64,000 bases of DNA from Segniliparus rotundus DSM 44985 (GTDB taxonomy: Bacteria > Actinomycetota > Actinomycetes > Mycobacteriales > Mycobacteriaceae). Shown here piece after piece: positions 8,028 to 17,087 of the stretch. Location: assembly GCF_000092825.1 (NCBI RefSeq), contig NC_014168.1, positions 248,001 through 312,000 on the forward strand, written 5' to 3'. How positions within the stretch are numbered: position 1 is the stretch's first letter; every line of letters starts with the position of its first letter. The translations under genes were made by a program, and so were the position numbers. The notes under the pieces were generated by a model. The model was not told where the DNA came from. It searched no databases and saw nothing but the letters and a program-made list of their open reading frames with translations.

Positions 8028-8876
8028 TCACGGCGCTTGGAAGCGTCTTTCGCTGAACCGCAGGACCGGGCGGTAGCCGAGTTTTCGGTAGATCGAATTC
8101 GGCCTCGGGCTGGTCTCGTCGGTGAACAGCACCACGCGTGCGGCCCTGCCCGTCTCAAGCGCCCATGCGGTCGCCGCGCCCGCGACAGCGATGCCGTACC
8201 CGTTGCCTCGGACGTCCTCCGGCGCGAACACCGGCCCGACACGGGAAACCCCCGCGACCGGTCGCCGCACGCCCGCGAACGCGACCGGCCTCCCCTTGTC
8301 CTCCCAAATGACGAAGACGCAGTCCGACCCGCGCAGGTTCGAGCCCAGGACCCGCCGCATCGTCTCGGGCGAGCCATGCCTGCCGTAGTCCTCGGCCTCG
8401 TAGTCGAGAGTCCATCCGACCAGCAGGTCGAGGTCCGCGGCCGTCGCGAGCCGCGCGGCTCCTGGCACGGCGGGCGGGGTGTGCTCGCCGAGTTCGTGCA
8501 GCACGTTGTGGCGCGGCGGCAGCGCCACGGCGCCCACTGTTGCGCACCACGCATCGGCGAAGGCGTCCGCGACCTGCTCCGGGCCGTCCACGGCGACGAG
8601 CGCCGGGTCCGCCTCGGCGTAGGCCGCGACGACCGCGTCCACACAGCTCCGCGGCAGCGCGGAGAGCCGGAGCGGATCGTCCCGGCTGATCTGCAGCATC
8701 GCCCCGGCCAACGTCCCGTGCGGCCATGCCGTCAACAACAGGTACGGGGCGCCGCCCTGGGACAGGTAGGCGGACAAAGCGCTGAGCGTGAATGTGTTGC
8801 GGACGGCGTCCTTCTCGTAGAGCTCTCGCGTCAGTTCCCAGAAATCCGCCACCCTGCCATGCGCCCGAACGACCAC
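8028..8876 (-). CDS. GNAT-family N-acetyltransferase
   Basis: About 282 residues if it starts at GTG 8876 (reading VVVRAHGRVADFWELT). A frame running to ATG 9035 adds 53 residues that look non-coding, so the start is uncertain. The GNAT fold is C-terminal (about residues 155-282): CVFVIWEDKGRPVAFAGVRRP leads into the acetyl-CoA loop with DVRGNGYGIAVA, then LFTDETSPRPNSIYRKLGYRPV, the usual last motif. The N-terminal half resembles a degenerate second GNAT domain. The substrate is unknown. It replaces Rv0057 between rplI and dnaB. Confidence 0.75.
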   Translation of the reverse strand: MVVRAHGRVADFWELTRELYEKDAVRNTFTLSALSAYLSQGGAPYLLLTAWPHGTLAGAMLQISRDDPLRLSALPRSCVDAVVAAYAEADPALVAVDGPEQVADAFADAWCATVGAVALPPRHNVLHELGEHTPPAVPGAARLATAADLDLLVGWTLDYEAEDYGRHGSPETMRRVLGSNLRGSDCVFVIWEDKGRPVAFAGVRRPVAGVSRVGPVFAPEDVRGNGYGIAVAGAATAWALETGRAARVVLFTDETSPRPNSIYRKLGYRPVLRFSERRFQAP

Positions 8877-9059
8877 CCCTGGATCATGCCCCCGGCGTTC
8901 CGCGGCGTCAATCTCCGCTGTTGCGCACAGGTTTTTGCCATGCGTCCGCCTGGCTCGGAAACTTCCGGCGCCCTTTGTCTTCCATCGAGATGGCCAAACG
9001 CTGTACTCCAGATCACAACACGCCGACGGGCGCATTCTCGCGACACGCCGATACTTTTT

Positions 9060-9210
9060 TCATCCACAGCCTTTATTGTTTCTTAACATGCCCTGAACTG
9101 GGGAAAGTGAGATTTCTGCGCACTTTCTCCACATTTCATCCACAGGCTCGCGGAACTCGTGAACAACTTGTCCCGGGCAATGCACAGGTTTCTGCGGCAG
9201 CTGTGGATAA
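9060..9210. promoter_or_regulatory. DnaA-box cluster upstream of dnaB
   Basis: Three 9-mers lie within 151 bp: TCATCCACA at 9060-9068 and at 9136-9144, and a perfect TTATCCACA on the minus strand at 9202-9210. The surrounding 8877-9376 region carries no gene and is locally less GC-rich than the flanking genes. A role in DnaA control of dnaB, or DnaA titration, is inferred. The gene context (no dnaA or dnaN) argues against this being oriC. Confidence 0.6.
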
Positions 9211-9376
9211 CTGATCTTGACCGACGGGCGCTCGGGCCCTAGCGTTGCTTGGTCATCGCCCCCTCGGAAAGGGGCGGGCGTCCTCAACGGCAACGGCCGC
9301 CGATGAAAAATGTCAGTCCGTTCGGATACATATGTCAAGGATGCGACTGACAACGGAGCGAGAGTGAGGACTGTGC

Positions 9377-10834
9377 ATGCCAATGCCTGTGGGCGAGTCC
9401 AGGGAACGGGTCGGCCTCGTGCGCGCCGAGGATGCCCCTCGTGAGGACCACGGTCTCGGATCCGCAGTCGCCTCCCGGGACCGGGGGCCGAGCTCCGACG
9501 GGCCGTACGACGCGGGCCGCCAGCCGCCGCAGGACGCCGTCGCGGAGCAATCCGTGCTCGGCGGCATGCTCCTGTCGAAAGACGCCATCGCCGACGTGCT
9601 CGAACACGTCCAAGGGAAGGACTTCTACCGTCCTGCCCACCAATTGGTCTTCGACGCCATCTTGGAGCTGTTCGGGCGGGGCGAGCCCGCGGACGCGGTG
9701 CTCGTGGCCGCCGAGCTGGAGCGCAAAGGGCATCTCGGGCGGATCGGCGGAGCCCCGTACCTGCACACACTGATATCGAGCGTCCCCACAGCGGCGAACG
9801 CGTCCTACTACGCCGAAATCGTCGCCGAGAAGGCGATCATGCGCAGGCTCGTCGAAGCGGGCACCCGCATCGTGCAGTACGGCTACGGCGGGGCGGACGG
9901 CCAAGACGCCGCCGAAGTCGTGGACCGGGCGCAAGCGGAGATCTTCGACGTCACCCAACGCAAACGCGCCGACGAAGTCGTGGCGCTCGAAGACCTGCTC
10001 CAACCCACCATGGACGAGATCGACTCCATCGCGAGCCGCGGCGGGATCTCGCTCGGCGTGCCCACCGGGTTCGCCGACCTCGACAAGGTGACCAACGGCT
10101 TCCATCCCGGCCAAATGATTATCGTCGCAGCCCGCCCCGGCGTCGGGAAATCCACCCTCGCATTAGACTTCCTGCGGTCCTGCTCGGTGCAGAACGGCCT
10201 GGCCAGCGCCTTGTTCTCCCTGGAGATGAGCAAGATGGAGATCGTCATGAAACTCCTCTCCGCCGAGGCGCGGATCCGTCTCGCCGACATGCGCTCGGGC
10301 CGGATGAGCGACGACGACTGGAGCCGCCTCGCCCGGCGGATGAGCCAAATCAGCGAGGCGCCCCTGTTCATCGACGACTCGCCGAACCTCACCATCATGG
10401 AGATCCGCGCCAAAGCGCGCAGACTCAAGCAGCGCCATGACCTCAAGCTCGTCGTCGTCGACTACCTCCAGCTCATGACCTCCGGCAAAAAGGTGGAGTC
10501 CCGTCAGCAAGAAGTGTCCGAATTCTCCCGTCAGCTCAAACTGCTCGCCAAAGAGCTCGAAGTCCCCGTCGTCGCGCTCAGCCAGCTCAACCGCGGCCCC
10601 GAGCAGCGCACCGACAAACGGCCCATGGTCTCGGACCTGCGCGAGTCGGGCTCGTTGGAGCAGGACGCCGACATGGTGATCTTGGTGCACCGCCCGGACG
10701 CCATCGAGCCGGACGACCCCCGAGGCGGCGAGGCGGACCTCATCCTCGGCAAGCACCGAAACGGCCCGACCTGCACCATAACGGTCGCCCACCAGCTGCA
10801 CGTCTCCCGGTTCGTGGACATGGCACGGGGCTGA
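9377..10834 (+). CDS. dnaB: Replicative DNA helicase DnaB, intein-free
   Basis: Hexameric 5'-3' helicase of the replication fork, 485 residues. The N-terminal DnaB domain (about 45-150) includes PQDAVAEQSVLGGML. The RecA-like C-terminal domain has Walker A PGVGKST, Walker B VVVDYLQLM, and the arginine-finger region SDLRESGSLEQDAD. The C-terminus HVSRFVDMARG is complete. Unlike M. tuberculosis DnaB there is no intein. The start at 9377 has GAGTGAGGA upstream; a second ATG two codons later is equally possible. Confidence 0.97.
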   Translation: MPMPVGESRERVGLVRAEDAPREDHGLGSAVASRDRGPSSDGPYDAGRQPPQDAVAEQSVLGGMLLSKDAIADVLEHVQGKDFYRPAHQLVFDAILELFGRGEPADAVLVAAELERKGHLGRIGGAPYLHTLISSVPTAANASYYAEIVAEKAIMRRLVEAGTRIVQYGYGGADGQDAAEVVDRAQAEIFDVTQRKRADEVVALEDLLQPTMDEIDSIASRGGISLGVPTGFADLDKVTNGFHPGQMIIVAARPGVGKSTLALDFLRSCSVQNGLASALFSLEMSKMEIVMKLLSAEARIRLADMRSGRMSDDDWSRLARRMSQISEAPLFIDDSPNLTIMEIRAKARRLKQRHDLKLVVVDYLQLMTSGKKVESRQQEVSEFSRQLKLLAKELEVPVVALSQLNRGPEQRTDKRPMVSDLRESGSLEQDADMVILVHRPDAIEPDDPRGGEADLILGKHRNGPTCTITVAHQLHVSRFVDMARG

Positions 10835-10937
10835 AGGGCCTCTGGCGGGTCTCGTGGCCGCCGGTTTGGCGCCAATCAGTTTGGCGCAGTGTTGACGCCT
10901 CAATTCCCCGGGTGCGGTGTGCGTGTCGCATGGAGGA

Positions 10938-10951
10938 GCACACGAGTGTGC
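10938..10951. promoter_or_regulatory. Inverted repeat just before the GH19 effector operon
   Basis: GCACAC-GA-GTGTGC, perfect 6-bp arms, ends 11 bp before the ATG at 10963. It could be an operator or a small hairpin near the ribosome site GAGG. The 10835-10937 stretch after dnaB holds nothing else that I can support. Confidence 0.4.
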
Positions 10952-10962
10952 GATGATGAGGC

Positions 10963-11205
10963 ATGGCGAAGGCCGATGATCTGTACCTGATGCAGTTGGA
11001 GTTGCAGAAGCGGACAAAGGCCAGCATGCAGGCCGTGGACCAGGGCTTCCAGGCGATTCGGGACGAGGAGCGTCGGCAGGCGGATCAGCGGGAGAAGCGG
11101 GCCGAGCAGGAAGCAGCGGCCACCCCTGAGGGAAGAGCCCGGGCGGCGTGGGACGCGGCCTCGGACCCGAGGCGCTGGGGCAGCTACGAGGACGAAGAGG
11201 GATAG
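10963..11205 (+). CDS. Small helical protein, first gene of a type VII effector operon
   Basis: An 80-residue protein, mostly charged helix: residues 8-55 are rich in Gln, Arg, Glu and Lys (MQLELQKRTKASMQ and the following stretch) and could form a coiled coil. It ends in RRWGSYEDEEG. No family is recognised. Its stop and the next start overlap or nearly overlap (TAGTGATG), so the four genes to 14201 behave as one translationally coupled unit. By analogy with the small helical partners of LXG toxins in other type VII systems it may be a targeting chaperone. That is inference from context. Confidence 0.6.
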   Translation: MAKADDLYLMQLELQKRTKASMQAVDQGFQAIRDEERRQADQREKRAEQEAAATPEGRARAAWDAASDPRRWGSYEDEEG

Positions 11206-11207
11206 TG

Positions 11208-11507
11208 ATGGCGGACATGAGCAGCCCCGACGGGGTACGCCAGCTCGGCGACGCGTGGCTGCAAGCGAGCGGCGGGCTGCACGACCAGGCCACGGCGATA
11301 CAGTCGTCCCCGCTCTTCCCGGCCAGTTTCGGGTCGCGCTACGCGGAGCAGGCCGCGGGGGTGCGCGAGGGGTTCGAGAAGATCGCCGACACCTGGCGCG
11401 GCTGGGGCGGGCATTGCGAGGGCTACGGCGGGAACCTCCACGGCGCCGTGAACACATACACCGGCGCCGACGAGGGCAACGCCTCCGAACTGGACATGCA
11501 CTTCTGA
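11208..11507 (+). CDS. EspC/WXG100-like type VII secretion protein
   Basis: A 99-residue protein of the size and helix-turn-helix pattern of WXG100/EspC proteins. It begins DMSSPDGVRQLGDAWLQAS. The turn region reads DTWRGWGGHCEGY, with a W-x-x-W-G in place of a strict WXG. ATG 11208 is chosen; a GTG at 11205 is the alternative. The stop overlaps the next start (TGATG). Likely partner or chaperone of the GH19 effector, by analogy with WXG100 dimers that escort type VII substrates. Confidence 0.65.
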   Translation: MADMSSPDGVRQLGDAWLQASGGLHDQATAIQSSPLFPASFGSRYAEQAAGVREGFEKIADTWRGWGGHCEGYGGNLHGAVNTYTGADEGNASELDMHF

Positions 11508-12999
11508 TGGCCGACACGGGCAAGGAGATCCTCGACAGCGGCCACGTGCCCGTGAACGGCCAACAGACGGAGGCGCTCGCGGCGCTGCGCCAGTACTTTG
11601 ACATCCTGCTGCTGCACTGGGTCAGGCTCGCGGCCTGCGGTGTCAGTTTCGCCGGGCTCGACCCGAACAGGGGCGGCGGCTATTACACGCAGGCGTACCA
11701 CGCCGAGGACGACATCGACCTCAAAGCATTCCGGGACACATCCCAGACGCTGCGCACCGCAGGCGCGGGCACACAGACGCAGCTCGACCTGATCGCACAG
11801 ACCGAGAACCTGCACCACCACTGGAACGACCCCGCTAGCGACGCGGCCCTGCACAACTACCTGACCAACAAAGACCGCATGGAGCAGGACCAGAGCGATC
11901 TCGTCGCCCACCAGCAGAATATCGCGCAGGTGGCCGAGAACCTGCAGAAAGCGCTGGAAGCCAAACGCGACATGGCGGTCAACGCCGTCGACAAGCTGGT
12001 CAACCAGGCGCTGCGCAACAGCCCCGGGATTTCGAGAACCGGCTGCGCACCGCCTGCGAGTCGATGGAGTCCAACAACCAGGGCGGCGGCATCGGCGGCT
12101 TCGGCTTCCACCAGCACCTCTACCAGCACCACGGGGCCCCCGGCGAGAACTGGAACGCCAACGACGTGCGGGGCGACATCCAGAACAGCGTGGTGAACGC
12201 CTTCGCCCTGGTCTGCCAAGCCCTCGACAAAGCCGACAACGAGGTCAAAACCCACATCGAGGAGAACTACGACGTGCTCCTCAAAGCCCTCGACGCCCAA
12301 GGCGGGCCACCGCCGCCCCTCTCGGAGGAGGCGCTCGGGCGGGTCATGCCGAAGCTGGCCAAAGACCCGCAGAAGCTGCACGAATACTACGAGATGCTGC
12401 TACAGACGATGCGGGAGAACGGGATCGACGACCCGAAGGCGCAGATCACCTTCCTCGCCACACTCGCGGAAGAGTCCGACCAGTTCACGGCGCCAGGGCT
12501 CGAGGAGCTTTGGGACGAAAAATACGGGGACAACCCACCCTACGACGCCAGAGCACACTACTACCAGGTGGTGGACGGTCTCGAAGGGGACGACTGGGTG
12601 TACCACGGGCGGGGCTATATCCAGTTGACCAATCGCGCGAACTATCAGGCGGCTCAAGACTACCTCCGCCAGCACGGATACCCGAACATCGACCTCATGG
12701 GCCACCCCGAGCAGGCGTCGGACCCCAAAACCGCCGCAGCGACAGCCGGATGGTTCTGGAAGAACCACGGCGCCGACCTCAGCAGAGTCGCCGCTGCAGG
12801 AGATCCGAGCACGGCATTCACAAACGTGACGATGGGCGTCAACGGCGCTGTGAACGGAGAAGTCGCCCCAGCCGCGCAGTACCCGACAAGAGCCGAGTAC
12901 TACAACGCGCTCGTCACGGAGTACCGGGAGATGCTCGCCGCAAGAGGGGTGCCCGAAAGCTCCCTGCCCACCACCATCGACACAGCCCCGAGGTACTGA
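11507..12999 (+). pseudogene. Type VII effector with GH19 chitinase/lysozyme domain, broken by a one-base frameshift
   Basis: With the frame repaired this is a 497-residue protein. The N-terminal part is about 170 residues, helical, and contains HHHWNDPASDAALHNYL, a WXG-like turn followed by a long helix as in type VII substrates. A flexible Gly/Pro linker follows. The C-terminal part (about 300-460) is a GH19 domain: the catalytic glutamate lies in ITFLATLAEESDQF, then YHGRGYIQLTNRANY and the FWKNHGAD segment. GH19 enzymes cleave chitin or peptidoglycan. The frame shifts at a C4 tract, 12022-12025: one extra C would join NSP to RDFENRLRTACES seamlessly. Either a real mutation, a sequencing error, or less likely programmed shifting. 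The stop overlaps the next start. Confidence 0.75.
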
Positions 13000-14201
13000 T
13001 GAGACTGACGCACACCTGGTTCTCGGCGCTGGCCGCCGCCTTCGCGCTCGCCAGCTGCCACGCTCCGGACGACGGCCAGGGCTCCTCGTCGAGCGCCCAG
13101 CACCACGCCGTGGGCGCATCGACCGCCGCGACAGCGCCGCTGCCGACAGACTTCCCTGGCATACCTGCGGGAGCGGTCGTCGCGTACCACGACGGCGACG
13201 GCGTCAAAGTCATCACCGCGATCCCAGCTGCTACGCAGGCGAGCTTCGGGGCGAAAGACACCGGAGCCCCGTCCTTCACCGCCGATGGGAAGCACGTGTT
13301 CGCGAGCGTCGGCAAGGCGAACAGGCAAGACGCTGATCAGATCTTGGACTTCGATGTGGCCACCCGGACCGTCAGATCCATCGCGTGCCCGTGCGCGAAG
13401 GCCGTGGCGGCAAGCGGCAGCATGCTTGTCTGGTGGGAAGACCCCGACCGCCTCATGAGTCTCGATCTGCGCGAGCCGGATCCGAAGCCAAAAATATTGC
13501 GCACCGTGCAGCTCCCGACCCCCGCCCCCGACAAAATCCAGGGCGAATTGTCATGGCAACCCAGCGGCACAGCCGTCATCGGCGCCAGCAGGGACATCGT
13601 GCTCATCGGCAGACTCCCCACGAAACCCCTTCCCACTGGAGGCCCGACCTACTTGTTCACTGTGCAGGACGATGGCACAGCCCGATCGCTCGGAGCGGCG
13701 AACTCCGATGGTCCGGTGACCCGCGCGCTCTTCAGCCCCGGCGGGAAACAATTCGCTTATATCGGCAGGTATCGGGCGAGCTCAAACTCCCGATCCGCGT
13801 CCGTGTCGATCGTCGACACCTCGACCTGGCAGACACAGACCCCGTCCATCGCAGACAGCTCCAGTCCGGGCGTCGTCCCCGGTGTGACCAGTCTCTGGTG
13901 GGATTCCGACGGAGCGCTCGACACCGTCTATTACAGCGACAAAGAAGGCTCGCCCAGCCCGATGACGACTGTCACCCCGCCGAACATCTGGACGCTCACC
14001 GACCAAACATGGAAGCAGATCGGCTTCGACGGGGAACGATGGTTGTACCACCTAGCTCCTGGCGCGATCTTGACGCTCGGGCGTTCCAACCCCAGGGACG
14101 AGCACAGCGTCAGCACGACCCTCTCCATGGAGGTCCAAGGGCGTCGCGCGCAGATCGCAGAGGGCGTCACAGCAGTTGCGGCGATGTCCGCAAGGCAATG
14201 A
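12999..14201 (+). CDS. Lipoprotein with beta-propeller-like repeats, candidate immunity protein
   Basis: A 400-residue protein starting at ATG 12999, which overlaps the TGA of the GH19 gene. A lipoprotein signal ends in FALASC, with Cys20 as the lipidated residue. After a Ser/Ala/Thr-rich linker the body has repeated blade-like units (GAPSFTADGKHVFASVG, TRALFSPGGKQFAYIG and similar), as in TolB or WD-type propellers. It should sit on the outer face of the membrane. Coupling to a secreted wall-active enzyme suggests it protects the producer or helps place the enzyme. Neither is proven. It converges with mmpL across 72 bp. Confidence 0.75.
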   Translation: MRLTHTWFSALAAAFALASCHAPDDGQGSSSSAQHHAVGASTAATAPLPTDFPGIPAGAVVAYHDGDGVKVITAIPAATQASFGAKDTGAPSFTADGKHVFASVGKANRQDADQILDFDVATRTVRSIACPCAKAVAASGSMLVWWEDPDRLMSLDLREPDPKPKILRTVQLPTPAPDKIQGELSWQPSGTAVIGASRDIVLIGRLPTKPLPTGGPTYLFTVQDDGTARSLGAANSDGPVTRALFSPGGKQFAYIGRYRASSNSRSASVSIVDTSTWQTQTPSIADSSSPGVVPGVTSLWWDSDGALDTVYYSDKEGSPSPMTTVTPPNIWTLTDQTWKQIGFDGERWLYHLAPGAILTLGRSNPRDEHSVSTTLSMEVQGRRAQIAEGVTAVAAMSARQ

Positions 14202-14273
14202 CGGGGCCCGTCCTCGTCCGGTGACCAGCACAACGGTTGCCAAGCCTCGGACCATTGGCCGAGCAAGTGAGAT

Positions 14274-17087
14274 TCAGCTCCCCCGGCGCGGCCGGGCCGG
14301 GATGTTCAGGGGCCACCAGAACCAGCGCCCGAGCAGGGACGCGATGGCGGGCGTCATGAACGATCGCACCACGAGGGTGTCGAAGAGCAGGCCCAGTCCG
14401 ATGGTGGCCCCGCCTTGTCCGATCATGCGCAGGGAGCTTGTGGCCATGGAGCCCATGGTCACGGCGAAGACGAGGCCGGCTGCGGTGACCACGCCGCCGG
14501 TGGCGCCCATCGCGCGGACGAGGCCGGTGCGCATGCCCGCTCCCAGTTCCTCTTTGAACCGGGAGACCACGAGGAGGTTGTAGTCCGATCCGACGGCGAG
14601 CAGGATGATGACGGAGAAGGCCAGGACGATCCAGTGCAGCTTGATCCCGAGGATGTGCTGCCAGAGGAGCACGGACAGCCCGAAGGAGGCGCCGAGGGAC
14701 AGGAGCACCGTGCCGACGATGACGAGCGACGCGATGAGCGCTCTCGTGACGACGAGCATGACGATCAGGATCAGGGTGATCGCCGCGACGCCGGCGATGA
14801 GCAGGTCGTAGAAGGACCCTTTCTGGATGTCTTTGAATGTGGCCGCTGTGCCGCTGAGGAAAAGCTGCGCCCCGGCGAGGGGGGTGCCTCGGACGGCGTC
14901 GCGGGCGGCTTGCCGTTCGGCGTCGACATGCGAGACGCCCTCAGGGGTGGCCGGGTCGTTGTCGTGGGTGATGATGAAGCGGGCCGCGGCGCCGTCCGGG
15001 GACAGGAAGAGCGTGAGCCCGCGCTGAAAGTCGGGGTTCTGGAATGCTTCGGGCGGCAGATAGAAGTAGTCGTCGCTTTTGGACGAGTCGAAGGCTCGGC
15101 CCATCGCGGTGGCGGTGTCGGTCATGCGGCCCATTTGGTCGAGCAGTCCCGCGAAGCTGCTGTGCATGACGAGGATGGTCGACCGCATGGACTGCGCCAC
15201 CTCGATCATGGTCGGGAGCTGCGCGGCGAGCTGGCGGATTGTCGTGTTCATGTCGCCGATGTCGTGCAACAGCCCTGCGAGGGGCTCGGTGAATCTGTCG
15301 ACGCCGTCAAGCGCCTCGAAAGCCGAGCGCACTGACCAGCACACGGGAATGCCGTCGCAGTGCTGTTCCCACGAGGTGTCGTCACGCACTGGTGTGAGGA
15401 TTTCCTCGAAGTCGGCGATCCGGTCGCGCATCTCTTCGACGGTGGTGTTCATCGCGGCCATGCCGCCCGCCATGCTGTCGGTCGTCGCGGCCATGCGCTG
15501 CACGAGCTGCTGCATGCGCCCCATCACTGCTGTCATGTCGCCGATCTGGTCCGCCATGGTGAGCATGTCGGCCATCCGGTCGTGCATGAACTGGAGGTTT
15601 TCGGTGATGGGGACTGTTTGCATGCTGACTTGGAACGGTATGGAGCTGTGCTCGATGGGGCTGCCGAGCGGCCGGGTGATGCTCTGCACCATGGCGACGC
15701 CGGGCGCGCGGAACACGTTTTTGGCGATCCGGTCGAGCAGGATCATGTCGCTCGGGTTGCGCATGTCGTGGTCGGCTTGGACCATGAGGATGTCCGGGTT
15801 CATCCGCGCGGCGCTGAAATGGTGCTCGGCGGCCTCGTAGCCGGTGTTCGCGGGCTCGTCGGCGGGGATGTAGAAGCGGTCGTTGTAGGTGGTCTCGTAT
15901 CCGGCGAGGCCGAGCATGCCGATGATGGCCGCTGCGGCCGTCCCGGCGAGCACCGGCCCGGGCCAACGGGCGACAACCGCGCCGATTTTGCGCCAGCGTC
16001 GTGTGTTGGCGGGCCGTTTGGGTTCGAGGAGGCCGAACCGGGCGCAGAGCCAGAGCACGGCGGGGCCGAGGGTCAATGCCGCGGCGAGGACCACCAACAG
16101 GCCGGCCGAGGAGGGTATGGCCAGCGCCTTGAAGTAGGTCAGCCGGGTGAAGTACAGGCAGAACGTCGCGCCCGCGACGGTGAGCCCGGAGCCCAGGATG
16201 ACGTGGGGCACCCCGCGCAGCGTGGCGTCGTAGGCGTCTTCGGGGGATTCGCCGCGGTTGCGGGACTCGTGGTAGCGCCCGACGAGGAAAATCGCGTAGT
16301 CGGTGCCCGCTGCGATGGCCAGCGCGGTGAGCAGGCTGACGGCGAAGGTGGAGAAACCGATGAGGCGTTGGTCCCCGACGACGGCGACCACGCCTCGCGC
16401 CGCGCCCATTTCCACGAAGACCATGAACAGGATGAGCAGCACGGTGCTGATGGACCGGTAGACCACCAGCAGCATGATGGCGATGACGGCGATGGTCACC
16501 GCCATCATGAGGATCATGCTCTTATCGCCCGCGTCGCTCATGTCCGCCGAGAGCGCCGCTTGCCCGGTGACGTAGACGCTGACCCCGTCGGGAGGCGGTG
16601 TTTCGGCGGCGATGCGCCGCACCGCCCGCACGGACTCGTTGCCGAGCGGCGTGCCTTGGTCGCCGGCCAGGTTGACCTGCGTGTAGGCGGCTTTGCCGTC
16701 GCTGCTCTGCGCCCCGGCGGCGGTGATGCGGTCGCCCCAGAAGTCTTGGACGTGTTCGACGTGTTTGGTGTCCTGCCGCAGCCGCGCGACGAGGTCCTCG
16801 TCGTAGCGGCGGGCCGCCTCGCCGAGTGTGTCGCGGCCCTCGATCAGGACCATGACGGCGCTGTCGGAGCGGAATTCGCCGAACGCCGCGCCCATCTTTT
16901 TCGCCGCCATCACCGAGGGCGCGTCCTGGGGCGCCGACGGCAGCGAGTTCGCCCGCCCGACGGCCTCGATCTGCGGCACGAGGAGGTTCAGCGCGATGGT
17001 GAGCAGGAGCCAGCCCAGGATGACCGGCGCGGCCAGGGCGCGCATCGCCCTGGCGAGGAGCGGCCGGGGCTGGGGGTTCCCGTTCAT
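14274..17087 (-). CDS. MmpL-family RND lipid transporter
   Basis: A 937-residue inner-membrane transporter starting at ATG 17087, which overlaps the mmpS stop (ATGA). The frame is open further upstream, but that part lies over mmpS in another frame. The layout is a helix at about 19-40, a large extracytoplasmic domain, TM2-6, a second large domain rich in Met and helices, and TM8-12. MmpL signatures include AAGTDYAIFLVGRYHE in the first TM block and AVGSDYNLLVVSRFKEE in the second. The paired Asp-Tyr residues are the proton relay of MmpL3-type transporters. It exports a lipid or siderophore with its MmpS partner. The cargo is unknown. Confidence 0.9.
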   Translation of the reverse strand: MNGNPQPRPLLARAMRALAAPVILGWLLLTIALNLLVPQIEAVGRANSLPSAPQDAPSVMAAKKMGAAFGEFRSDSAVMVLIEGRDTLGEAARRYDEDLVARLRQDTKHVEHVQDFWGDRITAAGAQSSDGKAAYTQVNLAGDQGTPLGNESVRAVRRIAAETPPPDGVSVYVTGQAALSADMSDAGDKSMILMMAVTIAVIAIMLLVVYRSISTVLLILFMVFVEMGAARGVVAVVGDQRLIGFSTFAVSLLTALAIAAGTDYAIFLVGRYHESRNRGESPEDAYDATLRGVPHVILGSGLTVAGATFCLYFTRLTYFKALAIPSSAGLLVVLAAALTLGPAVLWLCARFGLLEPKRPANTRRWRKIGAVVARWPGPVLAGTAAAAIIGMLGLAGYETTYNDRFYIPADEPANTGYEAAEHHFSAARMNPDILMVQADHDMRNPSDMILLDRIAKNVFRAPGVAMVQSITRPLGSPIEHSSIPFQVSMQTVPITENLQFMHDRMADMLTMADQIGDMTAVMGRMQQLVQRMAATTDSMAGGMAAMNTTVEEMRDRIADFEEILTPVRDDTSWEQHCDGIPVCWSVRSAFEALDGVDRFTEPLAGLLHDIGDMNTTIRQLAAQLPTMIEVAQSMRSTILVMHSSFAGLLDQMGRMTDTATAMGRAFDSSKSDDYFYLPPEAFQNPDFQRGLTLFLSPDGAAARFIITHDNDPATPEGVSHVDAERQAARDAVRGTPLAGAQLFLSGTAATFKDIQKGSFYDLLIAGVAAITLILIVMLVVTRALIASLVIVGTVLLSLGASFGLSVLLWQHILGIKLHWIVLAFSVIILLAVGSDYNLLVVSRFKEELGAGMRTGLVRAMGATGGVVTAAGLVFAVTMGSMATSSLRMIGQGGATIGLGLLFDTLVVRSFMTPAIASLLGRWFWWPLNIPARPRRGS

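Noticed and set aside
8877-9376. Region upstream of dnaB as the chromosomal origin
   Set aside because: DnaA boxes are present, but there is no dnaA, dnaN, rnpA or rpmH nearby and the boxes are few. A regulatory or titration site is the safer reading.
11507-12999. Programmed ribosomal frameshifting in the GH19 gene
   Set aside because: The C4 tract is short, and no downstream pseudoknot or internal ribosome-site signal is evident by eye. A mutation or sequencing error is simpler.
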